From contig CM034536.1 in assembly GCA_020002185.1 (NCBI GenBank), positions 9,219,284 through 9,283,283 on the forward strand: a DNA stretch of 64,000 nucleotides. The letters are read 5' to 3'. Below are positions 12,103-22,600 of the stretch, piece by piece (the first letter of the stretch is position 1; the number at the start of each line of letters is the position of its first letter). Both the position numbers and the translations under genes were made by a program. The DNA comes from Paraescarpia echinospica (Eukaryota; Annelida; Polychaeta; Sabellida; Siboglinidae). The notes beneath the pieces were generated by a model. The model was not told the origin of the DNA. It worked only from the letters and a program-made list of their open reading frames with translations, and searched no databases.

Positions 12103-12179
12103 CGGTTTCTAAAGGTTAAGGTCATTGATTTTCCAAATGGGAAATAGTCGCTGCAAGTCAACAGCAGGATACTTACAAC

Positions 12180-12595
12180 TTGATATGATCACTGGGAAAG
12201 TAACTGGGTGAAAGAAATGCAGAGTGGGAAGAGTGGACAAAGGAAGAGTGGAGGAGCTGAGGGTGTGACAGTTTTGCAGGGAAGCTGGTGATGAGTCGGT
12301 TAAAGTGGGCTGGACATGTGGTGTGAATGGAACAGAGCCCTCTGAGTGAAGACGTGAAGTCTTGAAGGACAGGAAGACCACAACTGAGATGGGACGACTG
12401 TGTGATTTGACAGGACTGGGAGGGGAGTGGGAGAACAACAGCAACGTGTGGAGCTGGAGAGGGATGGTGGAGACGGCAGTGAAACAGGATCAGTGATGGA
12501 AGAAGGAAAACAAGAATCAAGGATCAGTATCGAGGCCAGCCTCACCCCAAACATCAAGGACAATGAAGAGAGTAACAATCATTAAACAATGCTGG
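12180..12595 (+). pseudogene. RTE-type LINE 3' fragment (end of the RT protein)
   Basis: On the plus strand near 12280..12420 the words RLKWAGHVV.MEQ and GRPQLRWDDCV appear, the usual C-terminal signature of RTE-like endonuclease/reverse transcriptase proteins (xLxWxGHVxRM ... GRPxxRWxD). Stops interrupt it. The long minus-strand frames over the same bases are antisense shadows. A related but different fragment lies at 24295..24640. Confidence 0.65.
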
Positions 12596-12931
12596 TTAAA
12601 AGGTATAATTTTGCAAGCACTTAGAGATAACAACTTACTGATACTATATAGCTGTCATTTTACAACAGTCCTACAACTGTGGAACTTGAACAGTCGTGCA
12701 CAGAAATTTTGCAACACATTATTGCACCATGTAAATTAATTAGTATACAACCAATATTGGAACAGTTTATTTAGCTAGAGCCGATGTTAAATATGGTACA
12801 ATATCCACACTTCCATATAAGTCAGAAAGGTAATTCCATATAAGTTAAAACATGTTTAACAGAAATAATTAATATTTTCGAAATTATATCATAGACCATG
12901 ACAGTCTTATATGTGCACAGATAAATGGTAC
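12596..12931. other. AT-rich, no gene seen
   Basis: Probably intron or 3' flank of the cysteine-rich gene to its right. Nothing recognised. Confidence 0.4.
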
Positions 12932-13033
12932 CTTTGCATTCGTCAGTTTCTAGGACGTATGATGCATCACATCCCCTGCAGGTGGCAGTGCCGCCTGACG
13001 CGAAGTCGCACTTGGCACAATGGGCACCACAAG
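12932..13033 (-). CDS. Exon of a cysteine-rich repeat protein (likely host gene)
   Basis: A 102-bp exon bounded by TTTTCAG acceptor and a GTACCA donor on the minus strand. It encodes ACGAHCAKCDFASG, then CRGCDASYVLETDEC. Spacing C-x2-C-x2-C plus C-x2-C...Y.L....C resembles furin-like or growth-factor-receptor cysteine repeats of secreted or membrane proteins. The exon is phase 1 at both ends, as is 14004..14111, so each exon adds one repeat without shifting frame. Other exons of this gene are not seen. It is intact at the level of frame and splice sites. Confidence 0.65.
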
Positions 13034-13094
13034 CTGAAAACACACACATTGGAGATTTACCACTCTGTACACATTCTACTCACACTAGCTCATG

Positions 13095-13560
13095 TTTTTG
13101 TTGGTGTCTGAGATGAAACACTCAGCCACGACTCTCAGTGCCACCCCTGATTGTAGGATGTTTTGTTGGAGTCTGAGATGAAACACTCAGCCACGACTCT
13201 CAGTGCCACCCCTGATTGTAGGATGTTTTGTTGGTGTCTGAGATGAAACACTCAGCCACGACTCTCAGTGCCACCCCTGATTGTAGGATGTTTTGTTGGT
13301 GTCTGAGATGAAACACTCAGCCACGACTCTCAGTGCCACCCCTGATTGTAGGATGTTTTTGTTGGAGTCTGATATGTAACACACTGTCATGCCTTTCAGT
13401 GCCACCCCTTGTGTAAATAGGATGTTTTGTTGGAGTCTGAGATGTAACACTCAGCCAAGAGTCTCAGTGCTACCCTTGGTTGTAGGTTGTTTTTGTTGGA
13501 GTCTGAGATGTAACACTCAGCTATAAGTCTCAGTGCCACCCATGGTTATGGGATGTTTTG
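13095..13560. repeat. 65-bp tandem satellite, about seven copies, in an intron
   Basis: The unit starts TTGGTGTCTGAGATGAAACA and continues through CTCAGTGCCACCCCTGATTG. The first four copies (13101, 13166, 13231, 13296) are almost identical at exactly 65 bp; the rightmost three have drifted to 66 or 67 bp. It lies wholly between the two cysteine-rich exons. Confidence 0.92.
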
Positions 13561-14003
13561 CACCTCCACTAATGCAACAGTCATCCTACTTTCAGATTGG
13601 TATTTGTTGCAAATGTTTATAAATGCTGCCTTTGAAAGTAGATGGCATAAGCCAAAATATGTGAGTAGGCAGCCATAATGGAAATAAAATGTATTAATAC
13701 TTCACATGACACCATTGCACAGATGGATCACACCTTGGTCTGTTTCATGTTGGAAACACAGACACCCGTGTGAAGTTTCTGGGAAGTGGAGATAAATATA
13801 ACATAAGACTAGCCATTTCACTGCCAACCTCCAGGTCACATCTCATCAGTAGAAAACACCAAGAATACACCTCAACTCATGATTCTCGATAACTTGTGAA
13901 CGACACACAAATATCTCATCACTTACAGAAATGATAACCACGCCAGACAGAGTTTTGCACTCCTGGTGAGTAGGTTTCACAAACTGGAGCCAGTGACACT
14001 TAC

Positions 14004-14111
14004 CTCCACAGGTGTGGGCTGTGGTATCGAGTACGTAACGAGCCTGACATTTGTCTGTGTCACATTTGCCAGGACCATTGGTGGTGCAGCTGTCATGTTT
14101 AGGATCACAGG
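14004..14111 (-). CDS. Exon of a cysteine-rich repeat protein (likely host gene)
   Basis: A 108-bp exon with CTCTTGCAG acceptor and GTAAGT donor on the minus strand. It encodes ACDPKHDSC, NGPGKCDTDKCQARYVLD and a final C. The pattern C....C...G.GKCD...C...Y.LD....C matches a repeat seen in extracellular cysteine-rich proteins of marine invertebrates. Both splice ends are phase 1, so it joins in frame to 12932..13033 across a 970-bp intron that holds the 65-bp satellite. The full protein is probably secreted or cell-surface; that part is inference. Confidence 0.65.
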
Positions 14112-14386
14112 CTGCAAGAGATGAGTAATGATTGCAAATGACAACATCAGAACTTACAAGTTAAGGTATAATCGCCAATCATGGAAGAATTCTGATCAGA
14201 ATTACAATATCAGTTGTATATTGAAAGAACACTAGCTGCTATGATCCACTGTCCCCCAGACAGTCTTGTTGGTTGACCTCTGGCACTGCAGTTATTGCTG
14301 TCAACACAAACCATTAGTTTTATTACAATATTAATAGTGCGGAAATATGAGCGACTCCAATTGTGAGTCCATTCACTGTGTAACTG

Positions 14387-15690
14387 TCACTTGAAGACAC
14401 ACACACAGCACACACCGTTGTGCATACCCAACACACTGAGTCTTGATAAACAATGTGCTAACCCTCTGAGACATCTTCTGCAGAATGTCCACCACTGCTT
14501 TTTGCTAGAAGACACAGCTCCTGAACTGGCCGCACGAGATGCGAGCTTCTGGTCTTTACCTCTTCTGTTCGTACACAACCATCACGACTGGGGAATATCC
14601 TGGTGATTCTACCCAACAGTCTGGAGACGTCGTCATCCACTACAAGAACGAGATTGCCAACTGCTGCGTTACGAGTTTTCTGAAACCACTTAAGATACTC
14701 CTTTAGCCATCACTTCCAGAAGTGGTTTGCCAGAATTTGTGATACTGATCCGTCTCAAAGAAGACTCCAGTAAGCAACGACAATGCTCCCCGTTGGAGCA
14801 GGAAATGATTCGGGGTTAGCACTTCATCATCATTTGGATCGTCACTGCTCTTTCACAGGGGACGACTGTTGAGGACTTTCTCTACCTCAGCGAGTGAGGT
14901 GACTAGTATATCTTCACTGACAATGCTTCCTCCGATAACTGCCTTCAAGGCGAGTTTCACTGACTTTACAAGGCGTTCCCAAACACCCGGCATATGGGAG
15001 GCTTCTGGCGGCTGGAAGTGCCAATGAATCCCCTTCTGATGGAGTTCTCGTTTGATTTGCTTTTGATTCCACTCAGAAATGGCTTGTCTCAATTCCCGCT
15101 CTCCTTCGACGAAGTTAGTCCCATTGTCAGACCAAATGTCCCTTGGATGTCGCCTCATCAATTACAATCGATCATCCTCTTTTGGTCAGCATATGTCCGA
15201 AGTAGTTCTCATCGCAGGTAGGTCAGCCATCCTCTGTGTCATCTTCATAGCGTGGCGCTTTCGACATCCAATGCAGGACCAGAGAGCACGACGTACTGCA
15301 GATATCTCCTTCAGGATACAGAACTGTTCTTGCAATCTAGCAAGAACATGTTCTTGACAAGCGTGGGCTGACGCTAGGTGAAAGTGAGTTATCAATCAGG
15401 TCGCCATGTGATGACTCTTGGGGATGACCATCGGGTACTTCGAATCAAAGCCTCTGAAATCCTTCCACCAACGCGTAGAACATCGTCCACCAAGACTGGG
15501 TTCAGTTTCTTTAGGGAGCACAATGTCTTAACCCTGCCCACCTTCTCAATGTCGTCGACTTCATCTGTATACGATGACCTCTGGATATACCTCACAATAG
15601 CCTGAGTCGCCCTTGTGAGAACTTCTGGACAGATCTCCCTTTCCAAACGGTAATGCTGCTGATTGGTGGCTTTCTGTCCCTTTGCTTTGA
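14387..15690 (-). pseudogene. BEL/Pao integrase region fragment
   Basis: Minus strand, in order: EVDDIEKVGRVKTLCSLKKL and VLRVGGRISEALI (pre-integrase), HFHLASAHACQEHVLARLQE and CIGCRKRHA (H2C2 zinc domain), WSDNGTNFVEGERELRQAI (integrase core with catalytic aspartate), WHFQPPEASHMPGVWERLVK with the glutamate region, then KVLNSRPL. This is the BEL/Pao order. Frames change at least three times. No LTR is visible beside it, so it is a truncated copy distinct from the one at 1..3881. Confidence 0.85.
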
Positions 15691-15830
15691 TGTATCTTTA
15701 TATTCTACTGTCGATCGTTTTTTCTTACGGGCATGTGTCATCAGCGAAGGCTGAAAATGTGCAGTGCGGCTTTAAAAAAATGGCTAAGATAACTTAATTT
15801 GAAGAAACATTAAACTTGATGTCTGCATAT
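15690..15830. repeat. Dispersed repeat copy (also at 26110..26245)
   Basis: TTCTACTGTCGATCGTTTTT followed by GGGCATGTGTCATCAGCG and GGCTGAAAATGTGCAGTG recurs at 26130..26245. It borders the BEL fragment here and the tandem duplication there. Function unknown; possibly a transposon end. Confidence 0.65.
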
Positions 15831-16515
15831 GAAGAGTTTCATTCCAAAATACTATATATCCTTTTGAGCCGTTTTGAGAAAAAGACCATTTTTGCCTGAA
15901 TATGCAAAATTGTATGATATACAAGAATTTATTGAATCATTTCAAATAATGACATATTCAAATGAAATCTGAAACTTAGATTTTTTAGGGAAAACATTAA
16001 ATATATTATGTTTTTGGCAAAACGCTATATATATCCACTGGTGCAGATTTTGGCAAAATACTATAAATCCATATGTGCCACTAATAATGAAAGTTTACAG
16101 TTCAGTATCCTTTCTAATGTGAATCTATTCATTCCATGTTTTCTATAATCACCACAGTTTGGAAAATTCCCTTTACTGAAACCCTTTACTGAGACAGTCT
16201 TTTTCTTAGTGTTTCCACTCTCATCATAAGAGGTCAGGTAAAAGATAATTCAGTGAATGTAAAAGAAACATCAATTTTAAATCCATTGGGAACTATGAGA
16301 GTACATTGTAGTATGAAAGAATCCAGTATGAACCACAGGTATGAGGAGATGGCAAAGGGGCATTCAGCTTTGTACACAACATCCTGAGTTTTTGTTTCTG
16401 CAAGCTAGACAATGCAGGTAATCACAACACAGGAACAACAAACACCAATAGCACAGTCATCTCCTAACAGATCACATCAAATAAAGACACCCTCAGCAAA
16501 TTAGACTGACACCTT
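15831..16515. other. No gene recognised
   Basis: AT-rich, without coding features. Two near-repeats of a short phrase ending in ATACTATA.ATCC (about 15850 and 16060) are present but too short to interpret. Confidence 0.4.
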
Positions 16516-17570
16516 TCACCCACTGATTAGTTTCCATAATGAGATTTCTCTAATGGGGAATGTGTATTCCACATCCAAGTTTCGAAAAACTGTCTTCCGC
16601 AGTGACATCAGCATTGAGATTACGTTCATGTTTTTATTTTGTCCGAAGCATGAGTCCCTAAACAATCTTAATTTCCTTGCACGAATCATGCCATTCAATC
16701 TTACCCGTAAACAGTCATCCAGGGCAGATGCAATCATGTCGGAGACCTTTTTATTTTGGTGCTCCATCCAGACATACAAGTGGACATCATCTTTTATTTG
16801 GTTACTGTCATTTCCGTGGTGGACCACAGCCCCAAACAGATAAAGATACAATTGACGTGAATAGTGTAATGCTTCTCACTGTATGTTAATTATTAATTAA
16901 CCTCGCTGTAATGCATCAAATCGAGACTGTTTTTTGAAATGCACCGTGTGACTTTATTACTACGTCAGGAAGAACAGAACCCGGATGATTAGGCAAGAAA
17001 CATCTATTCCTTGTGAACATCAATATAGCATGTAATCAACACAAATAGTACGCCTGACCTATGGGAGTTTTGGGTAATGCCATGTTCTGCATCATTTCAA
17101 AGCATACTGTTACACTCTCTTCCACTGTCTGGCCAAGCATATCATAAAAGACGCGGGCCCACCGTCGGTGCATGATAAACATAACAGTTTTGTTCGACTT
17201 TTCTCCTGTCGTCAAGCTTGGATCTCTTATGCTAAGTTTGTATTTGACACATGTTGCACAAGTATCAGTAGTGCGATGCCCAAATCCCAGATTGAACTTG
17301 TGCACGAACACACAGTAGTTCAGGGAATAACTGTTAATAATAATAAGATTTTGCGCAGATCAGATGGAAGGTATTTTCGATCCGGAGCTCCTCTTCGGCC
17401 ATAGCGGCTTGCCTTGCATGTGAATGTCCGTATGTGATCGCTCACCTGTTGCCGTTTTCCTTCAACCTGATCTCCATTGCACAAACCGTCACGGTTTTCT
17501 GGATTGGCTTTGATGTTTTCAGCATAATAACGAGCAACACGGGAAAGGATAATAGGTTTTATTAATTTAG
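16516..17570 (-). pseudogene. DUF7869-like mobile-gene remnant, central and C-terminal parts
   Basis: Minus strand, in order: QQVSDHIRTFTCKASRYGRR and RKYLPSDL; FVHKFNLGFGHRTTDTCATC; VTVCFEMMQNMALPKTPIGQ; LYLFGAVVHHGND; LRLFRDSCFGQNKNMNVISM. This order (HI.SF...SHY.R..RKYL, FNL.FG...D.C..C, F D.......P.TP, D.C.GQNKN) is typical of the DUF7869 family, often found in transposon-like genes of fish, cnidarians and molluscs. A frameshift near 17325 and an intron-like gap at 16852..17040 separate the pieces. Function is not established; the DxxxGQNKN site suggests an RNase-H-like fold. Confidence 0.6.
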
Positions 17571-19396
17571 CAAAGGCCATAGGAAACAGAAATCTGACAA
17601 TGAATGCCATATACCAAATTATAAACATTGAGAGAATGTAGCAAGAAAATTGTACCCATGTTATACTGTTTTGTAAATTTATGCACAATTTATTGTATGA
17701 TATTTGCTGTATCGTACCATACCAGTATTGCACCGCACCATATCATATTACCATACCACATTGTATTTTGTTAATATTATTATGACAGAATTTTTTTAAA
17801 TATAATAAAATTAATAAATATAGTAAACTATCATCAGGCTTTGGTCAGCCGAAAATGAACCTTTTTTTACATACATGTAGGCCTGACCATCGGCCTTGTT
17901 CATAAATGCTCATGGCTGTATACACATAGCAGTAATGTTCTTGCACACCTTTCTCACTGGAAGCTGTTTTGACAGATTATTAAAAATAATGAAAATCATT
18001 ATTTTAATTTTTGTATGCTGTGATTTGCTGAGTGGCAACTTCTAAATTTCAGGGAAATTATACTTAAATAATTAAGTGTAAAACTCATTAAGAACCTTTA
18101 TGAAGGTGGCCTTGCACACAGGAATCTTTGTAGGGTGGTTTTCTCTTAGCAGACTACTTGACACTGACGTTTCTGTCTTTCCTCCCATCCTCATTTTCTG
18201 CTCGGCTACGGAACCTTTTGGGGTTGCAAATTTCAAGGAGATTAAGAATGCACTAATCCTGTGCCACTTTCGATGAATTTTCATAGAATTTGTTATGATT
18301 CAGAGCCAAATGTGTAGACCTCAGCATGACACAACTCTGCATTAGGCAACACCAATTTTAGTATTCGGATTCCGGACCCGCCGACGTTGTCTTTTACAAA
18401 ACGGAAATAAAAATAAAATTGCAATTTTGAACTTTTATTTCTAATCAAAATGCCGAACCAATGATTTTGTGTCGATTGATCGAGCATATACGCATCATAC
18501 CGAACATTGTATGTTAAACACCGTTTCATTGGTTGTTGCGCATCTTTGGTCTACGACCCAACGAATCCGCGAAAGTCCAACTTCATCTTGTCATTAATTC
18601 ATCTAAACCATGGCTGAACCAGACTCTGCAGTATGGTTTTATATCAAGATATTGAAGTTTGGCGCTGCTTCCCAAAAGGAAGATACAAAATTTAAATTGT
18701 CCGACACGATCAACAATGTCATTTCGGAAATGAATGCTAGATGGAGCGATCGTCGAAGTTGATGGTGTGCAGGTCAACAACGTTATGGGTGTGGCAATTA
18801 GCTGTTTCCCGCCATTGAGCCACCTGCCACATTTTTCAGAACTACAATTTACGAGCACGCTATCTATTGGCTATTGCGTGCTACAATGAACTAAATCACT
18901 GACTATTGTCGGTGACTTAGTTCGTTCTTTCGATGTAGTTAGTCACTAAAATATACGATTACTTCATTGCACCGAAAGCTGTTGTATTTGTCGACTGATA
19001 TGACTGCAATATGGTTTTGTGACGCATACAAGTAAATAGTGTAGCTATATAAAGATTTTTCTAAATTTTATTGAAATCCGTATAAAAATGGAGTATGGCC
19101 GTATTACAAAAAAGTTTCAAAATCCGTATCGGATACGGGTAATCCGTGTCATGTGGCAGGTCTGATCTCCCTTGTTTGTAACGACGCCGCTCTCATATTG
19201 AAAGTATATGTTGGCATCGAATGCGCGGATTGTTGTCAAAATGACAGCGAGCGCCCTTCCCCATGCTACGTGAGCAATTCAATGTTTAACACATTTATTT
19301 TCTTGAACGATGACAACTTTAGTGCCACCGAAATGAAGCGAAAAGGCAACCCGAAGGCTGACATTTTAGACACAATGCAAAGCAGCAATAATATTA
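17571..19396. other. Mostly featureless; one hairpin
   Basis: No mobile-element protein seen. A plus-strand ATG at 18610 opens a 50-codon frame (MAEPDSAVWFYIKILKFGA) of unknown meaning. An imperfect inverted repeat lies at 18888..18923 (GAACTAAATCACTGAC against GTCGGTGACTTAGTTC). A stretch near 19085..19140 with GTATCGGATACGGGTAATCC looks like a degenerate transposon end. Confidence 0.35.
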
Positions 19397-21270
19397 TCAC
19401 AGCAAGAAATACCCTACCTCTAATCTACACGTTGATGGCTGTAATGTTAACACACCATAATGGTATTTGCCAAGTCTTGTTATCAGTAAAGAGTTTGTTA
19501 ATGGGAGGTTTGAAACATCTGGCCACTTCTTTATTGAAAGTAAGTGAGTTGTCGACCAGATGTTGGATGACAGGGTCATCCTTTCGGCTTTCATGAATGG
19601 GATTGCGTATCGTAATGAGGGAATCCCGAGGCCCCCTTGCAAGCATCAGCATTGATGAAAGCATTTGTGGTGTCATGGGGGAGCTTAAGTCATGTACATA
19701 TTTTCTTCCGCACCTCCTTCTCCAACCTACGTAATAATCCGCCCCTAGATCTAGACAGGACTAGCTTTTGGTGTAATTTGGGAAGGAGGTGCATACGACG
19801 CATGTAGAGCCTTTGTTGGGGCTTCAGTGGGGCGGCGGTCAACTGATTTAAGCTCCTATTGAGCACTTCTAGGGGAGTCGAATCGCACTCCCTAGCGTTT
19901 ATGTTTATGCCCAGATATTGGTATCCCTGCGAGATCGGCACCGCTGGCAACACTCCGCCTGCGAGGGACAGGAAAGGAGTGGGGTCGCAGATCCACTTCT
20001 TAGCCTTGCCGTTGATGACTATCCGAATCGTCCTCGACTTTCCTACGTTCAGCGTGAGACCACAGCATCTCGGCACTGTCTCAAATTGGCGGCAGATATG
20101 CTGGAGGCCAATCGACTACTGGCATATGATGACCATGTCATCAGCAAATGCAGGTGATTTAAGCGGATAGCGGGCCCCCCTGTTTCACCCCCCGGTTCTG
20201 CATCGGGGGGGGGGGGGCATCGACATGAAGGACCGTTGAGGCCTCGGAGTATAGGCTACGTAGGTAGCTGATGAAAGGCCCTGGCACCCCCATTCTCTCC
20301 GCCGCCAAGAGGAGAGATGCTTGAGACACTGAGTCAAACGCTTTTGAGATGTCGAGGAACGCAACGGACAACGGCTTCAGCATGTCAAATCTGTCCCTCA
20401 GCCAGGCATCTTAGGAGAAACACGTTGACCGCGATGCCGTCTCCTTTCACCAACGCCCCTTGCCTTGATCGGAACTCCAGGAGTTCCCCTAATCTGCCGA
20501 CCAGGAGCCGGTGAAAAACCCTCGATATAAATGGTGATATGACAATGGGCCTGAACTGGCTGGGCCCAGAGGGAACCGCCACCTTTGGAATGAGGACGGT
20601 CCGACTGCGGCAGAATTCGGCAGGCTCATAACCGGCATACAAACACAGGTTGAATTGCGCTAGGAGTGCTCTCGGATCTAGCTTCCATATGTCACCACGC
20701 GAGATTTTGTCAAGCCCTGCTGCCCCGTCTTTGATCTTGCGCAGGGCTGCATCAATCTCATCAACCGTAATGGGCTGCACAAGGCCCCATAGTACCATGC
20801 CCTTAGGGTGAACAACTTGCTCATCCGGTTCGGATCCTTGCGCCATTCACCACTCAGGATCTTGCGCGAACACTCATTTTGGTTAGATCGGTACAGCTTC
20901 TGTACGCTAGCCTATTCGGCCCTCCTCCGCTTCTTCTTCCCTATGGATGCAGCCGGGTCTGTCGCTTCCTTCCGGCCTGCAGCATCCCGTCTCCTTGCCC
21001 TCCGGCGCGGCCCCTTCCTCGAGTGCGCTGAGCCCTGCTCATGTTCTACCCATTTGAGGTATTCCATATCGATAGAGTTCATCTGCTCCCGGCTCAACCG
21101 GCCCGGCGTGAAGTCGAGGAACTCTAAGGAGTCCCAATCAGCGAAGTACCCCTGGACGAATATAAGCTCATCTCTGAGTGACTCTCCAGAAAACATAGTC
21201 ATAATCAACCTCAGCATCATTCGCCAGGTTGGACCACGTGGAGGTGATTCTGCCAGCCCAGCCCAACGTA
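19397..21270 (-). pseudogene. R2-like retrotransposon, copy A (N-terminal part and RT)
   Basis: Minus strand: basic N-terminal region (RKGPRRRARRRDAAGRKEA), QKLYRSNQNECSRKILSGEW, then RT blocks KDGAAGLDKISRGDIW, FNLCLYAGYEPAEFCRSRTV, LIPKVAVPSGPSQFRPI, FLDISKAFDSVSQ, AFADDMVII (catalytic FADD), and KPQQRLYMRRMHLLPKL. This is the R2-clade layout with one long ORF. The C-terminal zinc knuckle and endonuclease are missing; the copy stops near 19400. Frame changes and a 13-base G run at 20205 break it. R2 normally sits in 28S rDNA, but no rDNA is present here. Confidence 0.85.
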
Positions 21271-21274
21271 GACA

Positions 21275-22292
21275 TGAGTAGACCTGCCGTCATAATGTCC
21301 TCGGTCGAATTGCGGCGATATACTTCGCTCTTGACGACGGACATGCCTGTCATGTAGTTCTGGGTTTGTGGGAACGCCAACCAATCATCGTCCCGGCAGC
21401 ATGCAACATTCTACCGCTCTACATATATATATTCATCACATCATGCATATCATGGTAGATGTCAATCACTTATGTCTAAAGTGTGAAATCGCATAATGAT
21501 AATTGCTATCAAGTTGGTAACACGTACACACTAAAATTAATAACAGTAACACAGACATGTTAAGTAATATCAAGAAAAACAGGATGGAATCATTTCTGTT
21601 CTTCCACCATTTAAACACTATTTACAAAACATACCCAAAACGCAATAAACTCCGAACTCAAATGAATTGACCTGAGACTGCATTTATATTGTCGTTTTAT
21701 CGATAATAGTGGACATAATTTGGCAAACCAAAAAGTTGGGAATGCAACTTGGCAATCTATTTTACCTTCATGGAACTGTTGGAACTGCTTGCCAACGCGC
21801 CTCATCGTGAGGGCAGCCATGGGGCACTGATACACGTTCGTGTTGATTTAAGCTGGGTGACCTATGTGCCTATTGAAAATCTCTCTGTCTAGGTCGGGAA
21901 CGTCTAATCTGGCATACGTTGTGCTGGTCTTGTGTCTCATTTTTGTTGCAGTTAACCTTTCTGGGTGGCTATCACTGGCTAACCCCAGCCTTCTTCGCAA
22001 CCCTGCTTATTGCGTGTGAGCAAATGACATGGTCTTGTGATCATTGGCTGTATGTGCTACGTGTTAGTGAGCAAATGTCCTGCTGCTCGCCTCACCTCTG
22101 GGTCAGCGAGCCGGGTCATCGCGCTACTACGGTGTCGTCAGGGATCATGACGGAAACCAAATGTTTGTTGCCTTTTCCTGCTTGGTATACTATTTTATCT
22201 CGGTCAAGAATGGATGTGTGGCATTTATTACAAGGGGGTCAATATACCACACCGTGAACAATGGAATACCTCCATTTAAAAATCATTATAAC
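21275..22292 (-). mobile_element. Internally deleted copy of the tyrosine-recombinase element
   Basis: 21275..22216 matches 26480..27420 closely, including the recombinase C-terminus on the minus strand (NTNVYQCPMAALTMRRV) and about 330 bp of 3' flank. At 22216 the match jumps: 22229..22292 instead matches 28980..29050, the intron beside the MADF exon. The interior between these points, about 1.5 kb in the sister copy, is missing. This implies both regions belong to one mobile unit and that this is a deletion derivative. Confidence 0.7.
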
Positions 22293-22293
22293 C

Positions 22294-22363
22294 TTGTACA
22301 CTACCACTTGTACACTACCACTTGTACACTACCACTTGTTCGCTACCACTTGTACGCTACCAC
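22294..22363. repeat. 14-bp minisatellite, five copies
   Basis: TTGTACACTACCAC repeated five times with one or two changes, beginning exactly where similarity to the MADF exon end (CCTTGTACAC) stops. Confidence 0.9.
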
Positions 22364-22600
22364 AGACTAGGGCGATTCCCGCCGAACAGGCAACTCCTTC
22401 ACGTGTCTTAGATGACCGTCCATGTTCCTACTACCACTAGGTGTCAACTAATTACCACTCACAATTCAACGAACCCTGGTACCAAATTGTAACGTGTAGT
22501 TGTTGAACTCCACACATAGTGATGATGTGTATATAAACTTTATTGCTGTGGTAATAATTGACACCTAGTGGTTTTCCTTGTTATTCAAATAATAGTACTA
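22364..22600. other. Short dispersed repeat; no gene
   Basis: 22538..22585 (TTTATTGCTGTGGTAATAAT and following ACACCTAGTGG) recurs at 26404..26455. Otherwise nothing seen. Confidence 0.4.

Larger units (their letters stand above)
9205..12119 (-). mobile_element. Complete piggyBac-type DNA transposon with TTAA duplications
   Basis: TTAA lies at 9205..9208 and again at 12116..12119. Directly inside are inverted ends: CCTTTAGAGACCCGG at 9209 and, on the minus strand from 12115, CCTTTAGAAACCGG. TTAA target duplication and short CCY-starting ends are diagnostic of piggyBac. The 2.9-kb interior holds one transposase gene on the minus strand. Ends and gene are all present, so the element may be young or even functional. 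Confidence 0.9.

Noticed and set aside
12109..12578. Three overlapping proline/serine-rich minus-strand frames
   Set aside because: Antisense to the RTE-type 3' fragment on the plus strand; low-complexity composition explains the open frames.
13095..13560. CRISPR-like array
   Set aside because: Repeats are head-to-tail with no unique spacers, the genome is eukaryotic and no cas genes are present; it is a satellite.
19153..19596. 147-codon plus-strand frame
   Set aside because: Its second half overlaps R2 copy A in antisense and the first half has no recognisable domain. No splice or homology support.
20205..20217. 13-base G run as a possible G-quadruplex
   Set aside because: A single run within the R2-like RT gene; more likely polymerase slippage in decayed DNA or assembly noise than a designed structure.
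19397..21270. rDNA locus, suggested by R2-like sequence
   Set aside because: No 28S, 18S or 5.8S sequence is visible on either side of any R2-like copy.
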